The notes beneath the pieces are model-generated. The model was not told where the DNA came from. It was given only the letters and a program-made list of their open reading frames with translations, and did not search any database. Made by a program: the position numbers and the translations under genes. 49,383 nt of DNA from DAOTWA01 sp034435955. GTDB taxonomy: Bacteria > Chloroflexota > Anaerolineae > Anaerolineales > Anaerolineaceae. Shown piece after piece: positions 16,220 through 24,459 of the stretch. How positions within the stretch are numbered: position 1 is the stretch's first letter; each line of letters begins with the position of its first letter. Where the stretch lies: contig DAOTWA010000037.1 of NCBI GenBank assembly GCA_034435955.1, positions 1 through 49,383 of the forward strand, read 5' to 3'.

Positions 16220-17503
16220 CTAGCGGACAAAAGCGCGGCGCCCTGCATACACTGCCGCGCTCCCCAGCTCTTCCTCGATGCGCATGAGCTGGTTGTATTT
16301 TTCAACCCGCTCGCCGCGGCAGGGCGCACCTGTCTTGAGATGGCCTGTGCCCAATGCAACCGTCAGGTCGGCGATGAATGTGTCCACCGTTTCACCGGAG
16401 CGGTGCGAAACCATGGCACCCCAACCGGCTTTGCGAGCCAAGTCGACGGCGGCGATGGTCTCCGTCAACGTGCCGATTTGGTTCAATTTGATCAACACCG
16501 CGTTGGCCACATCTCTTTCGATGCCCTGGGAAATGCGATGTACATTGGTGACAAACAGGTCGTCCCCAACCAGCTCGACCTTTGATCCTAAGGACTGATT
16601 CAACACCTTCCAGCCGTCCCAGTCGTCCTCTGCCAGGCCGTCCTCGATCACGACGATGGGGTATTTATTAACCCACTCCGCGTAAAGGTTCACCATTTCC
16701 GTGGAAGTAGCTTTCCGTTTTTCTGTGCGCAGGTTATAAAGGCCGTCCTCGTAAAACCCGCTGGAAGCCGGATCAATAGCGATGGAAATTTGCGAGCCGG
16801 GCTTGTAACCTGCCCTTGTGATCGCCTCGAGGATGAGCTCTACAGCCTGAGCGTTGGATTCTAAGGCGGGAGCGAATCCGCCTTCGTCCCCAACGCCGGT
16901 CGAATATCCTCTTTCCTTCAGGACACTCTTCAAAACCTGATAGGTCTCGGAGCCCCAGCGCAGCGCCTCGCGAAAGTTGGGCGCTCCAAGGGGAGCGATC
17001 ATGAATTCCTGGAAATCGGTGCCCTGCCAATTAGCATGAACACCCCCATTCAGGATGTTGAACATCGGCACGGGGAGAATTCTTGCCTGAACGCCGCCGA
17101 GATAGGCGTAAAGCGGCAGGCCGGCCGAAGCGGCCGCAGCACGAGCCACTGCCAAGCTGACTCCCAGGATAGCGTTGGCGCCAAATGTGCTTTTATTCGG
17201 CGTCCCGTCCATATCGATCATTTTTTGATCGACGGCGGCCTGTTGAAAAGCGCTCATACCCAGGAGTGCAGGCGCTATTTCATTCTTTATATGTGCGATG
17301 GCCTTCTGCACCCCTTTTCCACCATAGCGCTTTTTATCGCCATCCCGGAGCTCGAGGGCCTCGTGAACGCCTGTCGAGGCGCCCGAAGGCACGGCGGCAC
17401 GACCGAAGGCTCCATTTTCCAAATGAACTTCAACTTCGATGGTGGGGTTTCCGCGCGAATCGAGGATCTCGCGGGCGTGGATCGATTTAATTGTAGTTTC
17501 CAT
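16220..17503 (-). CDS. eno: Enolase
   Basis: A 427-residue enolase (2-phosphoglycerate to phosphoenolpyruvate). The start METTIKSIHAREILDSRG has GGAGAGGA 6 nt upstream and is preferred over one seven codons earlier. Active-site elements are intact: PSGASTG, GDEGGFAP (general acid/base Glu), magnesium ligands in AIDPASS, VIEDGL and LVGDDLFVTN, the base Lys in LIKLNQIG, and SHRSGET. The C-terminus is short (YAGRRAFVR). It is third in the minus-strand unit behind fluoride riboswitch 2. Enolase is a classical fluoride target, inhibited through a magnesium-fluoride-phosphate complex. Raised dosage under fluoride is thus a sensible response, and fluoride riboswitches are known elsewhere upstream of enolase genes. 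Confidence 0.97.
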   Translation of the reverse strand: METTIKSIHAREILDSRGNPTIEVEVHLENGAFGRAAVPSGASTGVHEALELRDGDKKRYGGKGVQKAIAHIKNEIAPALLGMSAFQQAAVDQKMIDMDGTPNKSTFGANAILGVSLAVARAAAASAGLPLYAYLGGVQARILPVPMFNILNGGVHANWQGTDFQEFMIAPLGAPNFREALRWGSETYQVLKSVLKERGYSTGVGDEGGFAPALESNAQAVELILEAITRAGYKPGSQISIAIDPASSGFYEDGLYNLRTEKRKATSTEMVNLYAEWVNKYPIVVIEDGLAEDDWDGWKVLNQSLGSKVELVGDDLFVTNVHRISQGIERDVANAVLIKLNQIGTLTETIAAVDLARKAGWGAMVSHRSGETVDTFIADLTVALGTGHLKTGAPCRGERVEKYNQLMRIEEELGSAAVYAGRRAFVR

Positions 17504-17527
17504 TTTTTCCTCTCCCATTTTCATGAA

Positions 17528-17995
17528 TCAGGATAATGCCTTACGGCCTCTGGCGAAGATATTGCCCAGCCTGTAAGCGTAATGAGCCAGATGCTCCAGC
17601 GGCGCATCTAAAAGGCCTGATAAACCCGGATTTACCGGGCCAAAGCCGCGCAGCTTGTAAGAAAGACTGTCCGAAAGTTCTTCCCAACTCATATTCATGA
17701 CGGCCATCAGGTCTCTGGCAGAATTTTCTTCCTGTTTCTCAAGATTCAGGCTCTGTGCCAGAGCTTCGATTTCGGCCAGTGATTTGGCGATCAATTTTTT
17801 GGCCGCCACCCGTTCCCCTTCGGGTAAGTCGAGTCGCCGATGGAATAGGATGCCATCCACCTCTGCGCCATCCAGCCAGCGCAAGGCTTCACGGAGGTTT
17901 TCCTCGAACCGGTATAGCGCCACTGCGACGGCGGTTTTTTGGTAGCGGTTCATTAATTCGTCCATAAGTCCTGTTTGCTGCGGCATCGCATGCAT
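17528..17995 (-). CDS. Unrecognised small helical protein
   Basis: About 155 residues; an in-frame ATG at 17965 with AGGA just upstream is an alternative start (145 residues). I do not recognise a family. The protein looks fully helical and soluble, with Leu/Ala/Glu-rich segments (RFEENLREALRWLDG, KKLIAKSLAEIEALAQSLNL) and no Cys pairs or nucleotide-binding motif. It lies 10 bp after the MFS gene and 24 bp before enolase, so it is transcribed with both and should share the fluoride control. Confidence 0.65.
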   Translation of the reverse strand: MHAMPQQTGLMDELMNRYQKTAVAVALYRFEENLREALRWLDGAEVDGILFHRRLDLPEGERVAAKKLIAKSLAEIEALAQSLNLEKQEENSARDLMAVMNMSWEELSDSLSYKLRGFGPVNPGLSGLLDAPLEHLAHYAYRLGNIFARGRKALS

Positions 17996-18005
17996 CCGTT
18001 TCTGT

Positions 18006-19277
18006 TCACTTCAACCGCAAGACCATCAGCGCTCCAACCACGAACAGAACGGCCGAATAGGTAAAGCCGGCAATGGGGTTGAGGGCGCTCCATAAGACGC
18101 CAACGATCAGGCTGGAAGCGAAATCGCCGATGCCATTAATCGTGGCAAGGATGCCGTAGCCCATACCCCTGGCCTCCTGAGCCATCAGATCGGCCGCGAG
18201 AGCGCCTTCCAATGTATCTTCGGCGGCAATGAAGGAACCGCCGAGAGCAAACAAGACCGCCAGCACTGCGATCGAAGGCGTTCCGAAAATCCAGCCGACC
18301 GCCATCAAAGCGGCGGTGCCATACCCGAGGGCCAGCAAGCCGCGCTTGCCGATGCGATCAGCCAGGGCGCCGATCGGGTAGGACATTCCGGCGTAAAAGA
18401 CGTTATGCAAAGCATAGAGGAGCAGGGCAATTTCCCCCGCCCGGGATGAACCGTAAACTGGTGTGAGCACCTGCACCGCGCGCAGAGTAAGCAGGCTGTG
18501 AGCGAAATCCCCTGCGCCGAAGATGCCGACCGCCAGGAGATAGCGCTTGTATCGAGCAGGTAGATTCTTCAGCGAGAGAAAGAATCCCTGGTCATTGTGG
18601 GTATGCCGGGCCTTTTCCCGGACAAACAGGGCGAATGAGGCCGCCGAGAGAAGCCCGGGCACCATGGTGATCCAGAATATCTGCCGGTAAGTCAGAATGG
18701 TGGCTTCCTGGGATTTAAGCAGGCTGATCAGCGCCGCGGCAAATAGAGGCCCGGTGATGGCGCCCAGCGTGTCGCCGGCCCTGTGGAAACCGAAGGCGCG
18801 ACCCCTGGCCTCTTCTGGAACCGATTCAACCAGCATAGCATCGCGCACCGGGCCGCGGATGCCACGCCCCAGCCAGCCCAGGGCGCGGACGACCAGCAGG
18901 AAAGGCCAGGCGTTAGCCAGAGCGAATAGCCCCGTCGTAATTCCGGTCAGGATGTATCCGGAGATGGCAATTGGCTTGCGCCGCGGCAGACGGTCACTGA
19001 TCCAACCGGACAAGAGTTTGACGAACGAAGAAGTGGCATCCGCCACTCCCTCGATCGCGCCCAGTGCGGCTGCAGGAGCGCCGATGGCCGTTAAAAACAG
19101 GGGCAAGATTGCTGTGGCGGCCTCGTGCCCGGCGTCGCTGAAGAAGCTGGCCAACGACATTCCGAAGACGTTGCGGTTCAGCCATCTTTCTGTCTTATCT
19201 GCAGACAACTTATCTGCAGACAACAAACTCTGCGAAACGGCTGGCCCATCCTCGAGCGCTTTTTCGTGATCGGCCAT
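18006..19277 (-). CDS. MFS transporter, first gene under fluoride riboswitch 2
   Basis: About 423 residues with 12 likely membrane segments. I chose the ATG at 19277; an in-frame TTG at 19286 is better spaced from GAGGAAGGG. MFS features include the loop 2-3 motif (GWISDRLPRRKP) and the matching GALADRIGKRG after helix 8. Acidic residues occur in helices: SDAGHE in helix 1, and GAGDFAH and GIGDFAS later. The cytosolic N-terminus repeats LSADK twice, from a short DNA duplication. Substrate is unknown. Its place right after the aptamer makes it a candidate for moving fluoride or a fluoride-stress metabolite, although no MFS fluoride exporter is established to my knowledge. Confidence 0.88.
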   Translation of the reverse strand: MADHEKALEDGPAVSQSLLSADKLSADKTERWLNRNVFGMSLASFFSDAGHEAATAILPLFLTAIGAPAAALGAIEGVADATSSFVKLLSGWISDRLPRRKPIAISGYILTGITTGLFALANAWPFLLVVRALGWLGRGIRGPVRDAMLVESVPEEARGRAFGFHRAGDTLGAITGPLFAAALISLLKSQEATILTYRQIFWITMVPGLLSAASFALFVREKARHTHNDQGFFLSLKNLPARYKRYLLAVGIFGAGDFAHSLLTLRAVQVLTPVYGSSRAGEIALLLYALHNVFYAGMSYPIGALADRIGKRGLLALGYGTAALMAVGWIFGTPSIAVLAVLFALGGSFIAAEDTLEGALAADLMAQEARGMGYGILATINGIGDFASSLIVGVLWSALNPIAGFTYSAVLFVVGALMVLRLK

Positions 19278-19300
19278 GAGAACCAAAACCCTTCCTCAAG

Positions 19301-19340
19301 AAAAAGCCTCTGCCCGGCGGCTTTTACCGCAGACAGAGGC
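19301..19340 (-). terminator. Expression-platform terminator of fluoride riboswitch 2
   Basis: On the minus strand GCCTCTG plus TCTGCGG pairs with CCGCCGGGCAGAGGC and is followed by five T. The first arm overlaps the 3' strand of the aptamer, as in an ON switch. Confidence 0.88.
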
Positions 19341-19390
19341 TATCAGCCAAAACCGGCAGTTTTGTCAATTATCAAGCGAGCCTCATCGCT
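19330..19390 (-). promoter_or_regulatory. Fluoride riboswitch (crcB motif) 2
   Basis: Read on the minus strand, AGCG-ATGAGGCT-CGCT forms P1 with its loop. A P3 hairpin follows (CAAAAC/GTTTTG or GCC/GGC), then CTGATAGCCTCTGTCTG. The pseudoknot GAGGCT/AGCCTC is perfect. The linker between P1 and P3 is longer than in the two plus-strand copies. It lies directly downstream of a good promoter and about 50 nt upstream of the MFS gene, and would govern the whole unit down to 15196, including enolase. Confidence 0.9.
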
Positions 19391-19396
19391 GGTAAG

Positions 19397-19424
19397 ATTC
19401 TAATTCAAATCCCCTATGAGTCAA
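19397..19424 (-). promoter_or_regulatory. Sigma-70-type promoter of the MFS-enolase unit
   Basis: On the minus strand TTGACT (19419-19424) and TAGAAT (19397-19402) are separated by 16 bp. The start point would fall near the 5' edge of the aptamer at about 19390, as expected for a riboswitch leader. Confidence 0.75.
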
Positions 19425-19515
19425 GGTGCGCATGGAGGCCTGCTGTTCGGCAGCCGATTGACAGCACCAAAACCCGACGTTTTAAGGTATAATTTTGACG
19501 CATTCTCAATATTGT

Positions 19516-19562
19516 GGCGATGGGGCTCGCCCAAAGCGTCGCTCGACTGATAGCCTCTACTG
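19516..19562 (+). promoter_or_regulatory. Fluoride riboswitch (crcB motif) 3
   Basis: GGCG-ATGGGGCT-CGCC forms P1, a small GTC/GAC P3 hairpin follows, then CTGATAGCCTCTACTG. GGGGCT can pair with AGCCTC for the pseudoknot. It is nearly identical in its core to riboswitch 1 and stands back to back with riboswitch 2, about 125 bp away. A TATAAT box lies at 19488-19493 and TTGACA at 19458-19463; the 24-bp spacing between them is too long for one standard promoter. It leads to the MutS-like pair. Confidence 0.93.
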
Positions 19563-19588
19563 ACAGAGCAATACAGTAGGGGCTTTTT
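19553..19588 (+). terminator. Expression-platform terminator of fluoride riboswitch 3
   Basis: GCCTCTACTG (19553-19562) pairs with CAGTAGGGGC (19574-19583), followed by five T. The first arm is shared with the aptamer 3' strand. Confidence 0.9.
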
Positions 19589-19695
19589 GTTTGATCCGTT
19601 AACATTTCTGGCGACCAAATCAGCCTGATCGCTGGGGCAGCGACCAGATTCGATTGGGCTCGCTTTTATCGTTCAGAAACAGAGGTGTTTGATCG

Positions 19696-21231
19696 ATGGC
19701 CTTCCTAAGCATTTTATTCGCTGGAAACGGCGACGGCATAACCCGGGAGAACGCCGAAGCGCCAGACTATTTTGTTGATCTTAACCTGGATCAAATCATC
19801 GACGCCATCACGGCCGGCAGGGATGAATATGAGCTAAAACCGTTCTTCTATACTCCTGTTAACGATCTTGACATGATCGTCTACCGGCAGGAGGTGATGC
19901 AAGATCTCGAGAACAAAGCACTCTTCGAGGGGATGACGGCCTTCGCACAGAAAATGAGCCTGATGCGCAACTATCTGGCCCAGGCGGAAAAGCTCTTCTA
20001 CACGTATCAAAAAGAAAGCTGGTTTGTCGATGCAATAGGCCTTTATTGCGAAGCGGTCAATGGCCTGGCTCAAAATTTAGCCGTCTCGGACATAAAATCG
20101 CGCGGTTTATTGGCCTTTCGTGAGTACATAACGGAATACGTCGCTTCGAGCCGCTTCAAATCGCTCGTGGATGGAATGACAAAAGTAAAGGTCGATTTAT
20201 CCGGAGTCAGATATTGCCTGCTCATACGAGGCAACAACGTCAGAGTGCGTAAATACGATTCCGAAATCGACTACGGCGCAGAAGTTTTGGAGACATTTGA
20301 AAAATTCAAACAGGGCGCGGTGAAGGATTACCGAGTTAAATTTCACGAATGGCCCGAAATGAACCACGTCGAAGCCCAGATACTAGACCTGGTCGCCCAG
20401 TTATATCCGGATGTCTTTCACAATCTTGACAGCTTCTGTAAGGAGAACAGCGACTACCTGGACCCAACGGTGGGTACGTTCGACCGTGAAATTCAATTTT
20501 ACCTGGCATACCTGGAATATTTGGAAACATTCAAACGAAAAGGGTTGAAGTTCTGTTATCCCAACGTCACAAAAACCAGCAAGGAAGTCTTTGATTATGA
20601 GGGCTTTGACTTAGCTCTGGCCTATAAACTCAATTCTGAGGGATCCCCGATCGTTTGCAATGATTTTTACCTGAAAGGCAAAGAACGCATCATCGTCGTT
20701 ACTGGCCCGAATCAGGGCGGCAAGACGACTTTCGCCCGCACGTTCGGGCAGTTGCATTATCTGGCCAGCCTAGGATGCCCAGTGCCCGGAAGGGAAGCAC
20801 AGCTTTTCCTGTTCGACAGGATGTTCACCCATTTCGAAAAAGAGGAGAGCATCAATAATCTGCGGGGGAAGCTCGAAGACGAGATGATCAGAATCCATGA
20901 GATTCTCGATCAAGCCACGCCTGACAGCATCATTTTGATCAATGAAATTTTCACTTCAACGACCCTGAAGGACGCGATCTTTTTGAGCGAAAAGATCATG
21001 GAAAGGATCATCCAACTGGATTTGCTGTGCGTCTGGGTTACCTTTATCGATGAACTGGCCTCGTTGGATGAAAAGGTGGTGAGCATGGCCAGCACGGTCA
21101 CCCCTGAAAATCCTACGGTACGAACGTTTAAGATCGTGCGAAAACCGGCCGATGGTCTTGCATACGCATTGTCCATTGCCGAGAAGTACCGGCTCACCTA
21201 TGAACTTATTAAGGAGCGTTTGGTAGCATGA
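19696..21231 (+). CDS. MutS-family ATPase A (no mismatch-recognition domain)
   Basis: A 511-residue protein with a MutS-type helical core and a C-terminal ABC-like ATPase domain, but without the N-terminal mismatch-binding and connector domains. Walker A is TGPNQGGKTTF (about 336-346), followed by NNLRGKLEDEM (signature region, about 387-397). Walker B is SIILINEIF, with Asn where MutS has Asp and the catalytic Glu kept. The usual 'TH' of the MutS H-loop reads TF here (VWVTFIDELA), so this subunit may be less active. The gene overlaps the next by 4 bp. MutS-related genes have been reported behind fluoride riboswitches; what they do is not known to me. Confidence 0.9.
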   Translation: MAFLSILFAGNGDGITRENAEAPDYFVDLNLDQIIDAITAGRDEYELKPFFYTPVNDLDMIVYRQEVMQDLENKALFEGMTAFAQKMSLMRNYLAQAEKLFYTYQKESWFVDAIGLYCEAVNGLAQNLAVSDIKSRGLLAFREYITEYVASSRFKSLVDGMTKVKVDLSGVRYCLLIRGNNVRVRKYDSEIDYGAEVLETFEKFKQGAVKDYRVKFHEWPEMNHVEAQILDLVAQLYPDVFHNLDSFCKENSDYLDPTVGTFDREIQFYLAYLEYLETFKRKGLKFCYPNVTKTSKEVFDYEGFDLALAYKLNSEGSPIVCNDFYLKGKERIIVVTGPNQGGKTTFARTFGQLHYLASLGCPVPGREAQLFLFDRMFTHFEKEESINNLRGKLEDEMIRIHEILDQATPDSIILINEIFTSTTLKDAIFLSEKIMERIIQLDLLCVWVTFIDELASLDEKVVSMASTVTPENPTVRTFKIVRKPADGLAYALSIAEKYRLTYELIKERLVA

Positions 21232-22778
21232 AGGCTTATCTCTTATACAGAGATCGAGATTTCGATCTGAAGCAAGAATTGGTGTGGAACGAGCAAGATC
21301 TGACCCAAGATCTGGAATTGAACACGCTGTTCGAGGCGATGGCGGGAAAGGACAAATTCCTTTTTGAAGTCGCCAGGAAGGTCATCCTCTCCAGTTTGTC
21401 CAACCAGATTGATACGATCCTGTATCGTCAGGATATTCTCAAGGATTGCCTGAAGAATCCAACCATCATCAGGGCAATCTATGATCTGGCGGTGGAAGCC
21501 ATCGAAAGGGAGCGGAAGGAATATTGGGGTATTCTGACCAACTACCCGGATTATATTTTGAGCAGGTCCGTAAAGGTGCTGGAGATGTTCATGAAAATGC
21601 TTCAAGAGTTAAGGAGCATCGCCGATGAACATTCTGGCGAATTCATGTCTGAAGGTTTTACGAGATTTTTCGCGATGCTCAAATCCGAGCTAGATGATGA
21701 ATATTTCTCCCTCATCCAAAACCACTTAAAGACGCTCCAATTCCACAACGGGGTTTTAATCAGCGCCGAATTGGGCAGGGGCAATAAGGGCGTGAATTAC
21801 ATACTCCGTAAACCCAACCAACTGAAACAGAAATTCGTGGAGCGCGTCTTTGCCAAGAAACCGCCCACGTTTTCTTTTACCATCGCCGATCGTGATGAAA
21901 ACGGCGCCAAAGCCCTTGCTGAGATAAGGGATAGAGGGCTCAATCATGTCGCCAATGCCCTGGCGCAGTCGACGGAACATATTCTCAGCTTCTTTAAAAT
22001 GCTGCAGACCGAACTGGCTTTTTACATAGGCTGTTTGAATCTGCACGAACGGCTCGTTCAAAAAGGAGAGCCGCTGTGTTTTCCCGCGCCAGTTGCCGCT
22101 GGCGATCGGAGGCATTCATTTCGTGGCTTATATGACATTTCTCTCAGTCTTACCGTGGAGCAAAGGGTAGTGGGCAATGATTTGGATGCCGAGAATAAAA
22201 ATCTCGTGATCATCACCGGCGCGAACCAGGGCGGGAAATCCACTTTCTTGCGCAGCGTCGGCCTGGCTCAGTTGATGATGCAGTGCGGCATGTTTGTTCC
22301 GGCCGAATCTTTTTGCGCCAATGTATGTGACGGTCTTGCGACGCATTACAAACGAGAAGAAGACGTCACGATGAGCAGCGGAAAACTCGATGAAGAGCTA
22401 AAAAGAATGAGCGAGATCATCGACCATATCACGCCAAACTATATGGTGCTGTTCAATGAATCCTTCGCAGCCACGAATGAAAGGGAGGGCTCAGAGATTG
22501 CCCGCCAGGTTGTTTCGGCGTTAATAGAAAATAACACGAAGATATTCTATGTTACCCATCTATATGATTTCGCCCAAAGTTTTAATCACCATAGGGTAAA
22601 GACTGTGCTCTTTCTGCGGGCAGAAAGACTGGCCGATGGAACGAGGACCTTCAAAATTATCGAGGGCGAACCATTGTCGACCAGCTATGGTGAGGACGTT
22701 TATCGCACAGTCTTCAATAAGGATGGTCATCTGATTGTGGAACCATTCAACAACGAGGAAATCGGCAGTCCCAGGTGA
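21228..22778 (+). CDS. MutS-family ATPase B (no mismatch-recognition domain)
   Basis: A 516-residue partner of the preceding protein, with the same layout. The N-terminal half is helical, lever/clamp-like. The ATPase has Walker A TGANQGGKSTF (about 330-340), signature region MSSGKLDEEL (about 382-391), Walker B YMVLFNESF (Asn replacing Asp) and an intact His444 in VTHLYDF. Its ATG lies within the end of gene A (4-bp overlap), so the two are translationally coupled and probably form a heterodimer of unequal subunits. Codon use is richer in A+T than in the flanking housekeeping genes, consistent with acquisition or a different history. It is the last gene of the fluoride block. Confidence 0.9.
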   Translation: MKAYLLYRDRDFDLKQELVWNEQDLTQDLELNTLFEAMAGKDKFLFEVARKVILSSLSNQIDTILYRQDILKDCLKNPTIIRAIYDLAVEAIERERKEYWGILTNYPDYILSRSVKVLEMFMKMLQELRSIADEHSGEFMSEGFTRFFAMLKSELDDEYFSLIQNHLKTLQFHNGVLISAELGRGNKGVNYILRKPNQLKQKFVERVFAKKPPTFSFTIADRDENGAKALAEIRDRGLNHVANALAQSTEHILSFFKMLQTELAFYIGCLNLHERLVQKGEPLCFPAPVAAGDRRHSFRGLYDISLSLTVEQRVVGNDLDAENKNLVIITGANQGGKSTFLRSVGLAQLMMQCGMFVPAESFCANVCDGLATHYKREEDVTMSSGKLDEELKRMSEIIDHITPNYMVLFNESFAATNEREGSEIARQVVSALIENNTKIFYVTHLYDFAQSFNHHRVKTVLFLRAERLADGTRTFKIIEGEPLSTSYGEDVYRTVFNKDGHLIVEPFNNEEIGSPR

Positions 22779-22943
22779 TCCGGTCAGATAAAAATCGAAC
22801 CCCAACCGCGCGCTGTCAACAGATGCAATGCGTTTCAGCGGGCGGCGACGCCTGCCAGGCGCTTCTCCTGATCGGCGCCCCCTGGCGGCTTTCTAATCCA
22901 AACAGACCATTCATCGAGGTTAATGAGGTCTTCTCCACATCGA

Positions 22944-24086
22944 TCAGACATTGGCGGCTTCCCAGGGCGGCAGACCGGGGGAGCGCCCGGCCAGCGAAGC
23001 GAGGATTGGCTCGCGCAGTTCAGGCAGCTTGTCAGCCGTGGCGGCCAGCAGGCCGAAGCAACCGGTGATCATCATGTCGCCAAAGGGCACCGCGAAGTAG
23101 GGGCGCAGGCGTGAGCCGTACAGCAGTCCGCGCCTGGGACCGGTGACGATCACACCGTTTTCCATCCCCTTCGATTCCAGCGGCGTCGGATTATAAACCA
23201 GCGCGCCGTGGCCCATGTCGTCGAAGACGGCTTCGTTGGCCAGCGTGCCGGCCGCCAGAGCATCGAGCAGAGCCTCGAGCTTTTCGCGAGTGAGCATACC
23301 GGTGTGGTGTTCGAAAATGCCCTCGATCCCGCCGCGTCCAAGGCGGAAAGCGAGGGTGTGGAAGTTGCCCACGTTGGCGATGAGGGCTGCGCCAGCCGCA
23401 TGTGGATCGAAGGTGGCGCCCAACACGGCTGCCGGGGCGGTGTCCATCACCACAAGGGGCGCATCCAGGCCGCGAGCGGTGGACACCACCGCCTGGAGGC
23501 GGGTCATGATCGCTGGCACTTCCCCGGCGCGGTAGGCGAAGGCGGTCAGGCGGTTCTCGGCGCGGATGCGTTCATCCAGGTAGTCGAAGCGGAATTTGCG
23601 ATCGGACACATCCGGCGGGGCGTCTCCATGGTCGAAGACGGCCACGGCCACCGCCGCCAGGTTGCTGAGCGAGACGCCAAAGCCCGCAAAGGCGTGCGAA
23701 ATGGCGGTGAAGTCGAAATCCTGCATTTTCACCCGCTCCACGGCATCTGGAAGGCGGGCAGCTTCGTCTTCGGAGACGATGCGCACGCCCATGGCGCGCA
23801 CCGCGTCCAGATCGTCATTGAAAGAACGGGCGGCCGGCGGGGTGGCGTAGAGGGGAAAACCGGCGCGCAGGTGGTTTTCGGCCGCCCAGGCGCTCGGCCC
23901 GCCGCCCATCATCACCCCTTCAAGCAGGATGGGCCGGCGCTGGCGGGTGGCTTCCTGGATGCGCCGATGTACCATCATGGTGGGGGATGGCAGCACCAGT
24001 TTGTAGCCGTTCTCGAGGTCTAGCTGTGAATCGTACAGGTAAATGTCCTGTGTACCAGTGCCAATGTCGACAGTAAGAATACGCAT
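22944..24086 (-). CDS. DUF1786-type protein with an ASKHA-like N-terminus
   Basis: About 380 residues. I chose the ATG at 24086 (MRILTVDIGTGTQDIYLYDS); a TTG five codons earlier would overlap the preceding gene. The DIGTGTQD opening, the VVMDTAPAAVLGA segment and the later VGNFHTLAF resemble the phosphate-binding loops of actin/hexokinase-type ATPases. I recognise it as DUF1786-like, sometimes labelled 'pyruvate formate-lyase activating related', a name with little support. Cys residues are few and there is no radical-SAM triad. It is the last gene of an operon with a PII-like protein and a CPA2 antiporter. Confidence 0.75.
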   Translation of the reverse strand: MRILTVDIGTGTQDIYLYDSQLDLENGYKLVLPSPTMMVHRRIQEATRQRRPILLEGVMMGGGPSAWAAENHLRAGFPLYATPPAARSFNDDLDAVRAMGVRIVSEDEAARLPDAVERVKMQDFDFTAISHAFAGFGVSLSNLAAVAVAVFDHGDAPPDVSDRKFRFDYLDERIRAENRLTAFAYRAGEVPAIMTRLQAVVSTARGLDAPLVVMDTAPAAVLGATFDPHAAGAALIANVGNFHTLAFRLGRGGIEGIFEHHTGMLTREKLEALLDALAAGTLANEAVFDDMGHGALVYNPTPLESKGMENGVIVTGPRRGLLYGSRLRPYFAVPFGDMMITGCFGLLAATADKLPELREPILASLAGRSPGLPPWEAANV

Positions 24087-24093
24087 ACAGCCA

Positions 24094-24459
24094 TCAATCA
24101 ACCGGTTCTGATACCTTTTGGCCGCCGTATACGCGCGCTACCGGCAGTACGATCAGAATGCCGGTGTTCGGATCGTCTAACTTACCGACGATGCGCTCGG
24201 TAGCTTCAACGAGACGGTCAATGAGGGTATCGTCATCCAATACGGTAAAGAGAGTACGGCTTAATTTTTCACGATGGGTGTACAGGTCTTGCAAACTGGG
24301 GAAGAGTGGCATGTCCTCCATCAAACCGCGCTTCTGGCGTATCCGACCCAGGCCGGTGCTCAACAGCACCGTTATGCCGCGAATACCCAACCCTTCCCAG
24401 GCAGAGAGGACGTCCTCAAGAACTCCCGGATCGTCCAACACAAACAGGATCATGTACAT
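24094..24459 (-). CDS. PII-like (CutA/PII fold) small protein
   Basis: A 121-residue protein with the length and strand-helix order of PII-like regulators (beta-alpha-beta twice): MILFVLDDP, ITVLLSTGLGRIRQKRG, LSRTLFTVLDDD and GILIVLPVARVYGG. The last segment resembles the PII end where the C-terminal strand follows the ligand pocket. It lacks the uridylylated T-loop of GlnB. Its ATG shares its A with the TGA of the antiporter gene, so the two are tightly coupled. By analogy with PII-like proteins next to transporters, it may bind a nucleotide and control the antiporter. That is inference. Confidence 0.65.
   Translation of the reverse strand: MYMILFVLDDPGVLEDVLSAWEGLGIRGITVLLSTGLGRIRQKRGLMEDMPLFPSLQDLYTHREKLSRTLFTVLDDDTLIDRLVEATERIVGKLDDPNTGILIVLPVARVYGGQKVSEPVD

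Noticed and set aside
19198..19230. Short direct repeat (TTATCTGCAGACAAC twice) at the MFS N-terminus as a mobile-element scar
   Set aside because: It is a two-copy 15-bp in-frame duplication (LSADK twice) with no other element features; most simply replication slippage.
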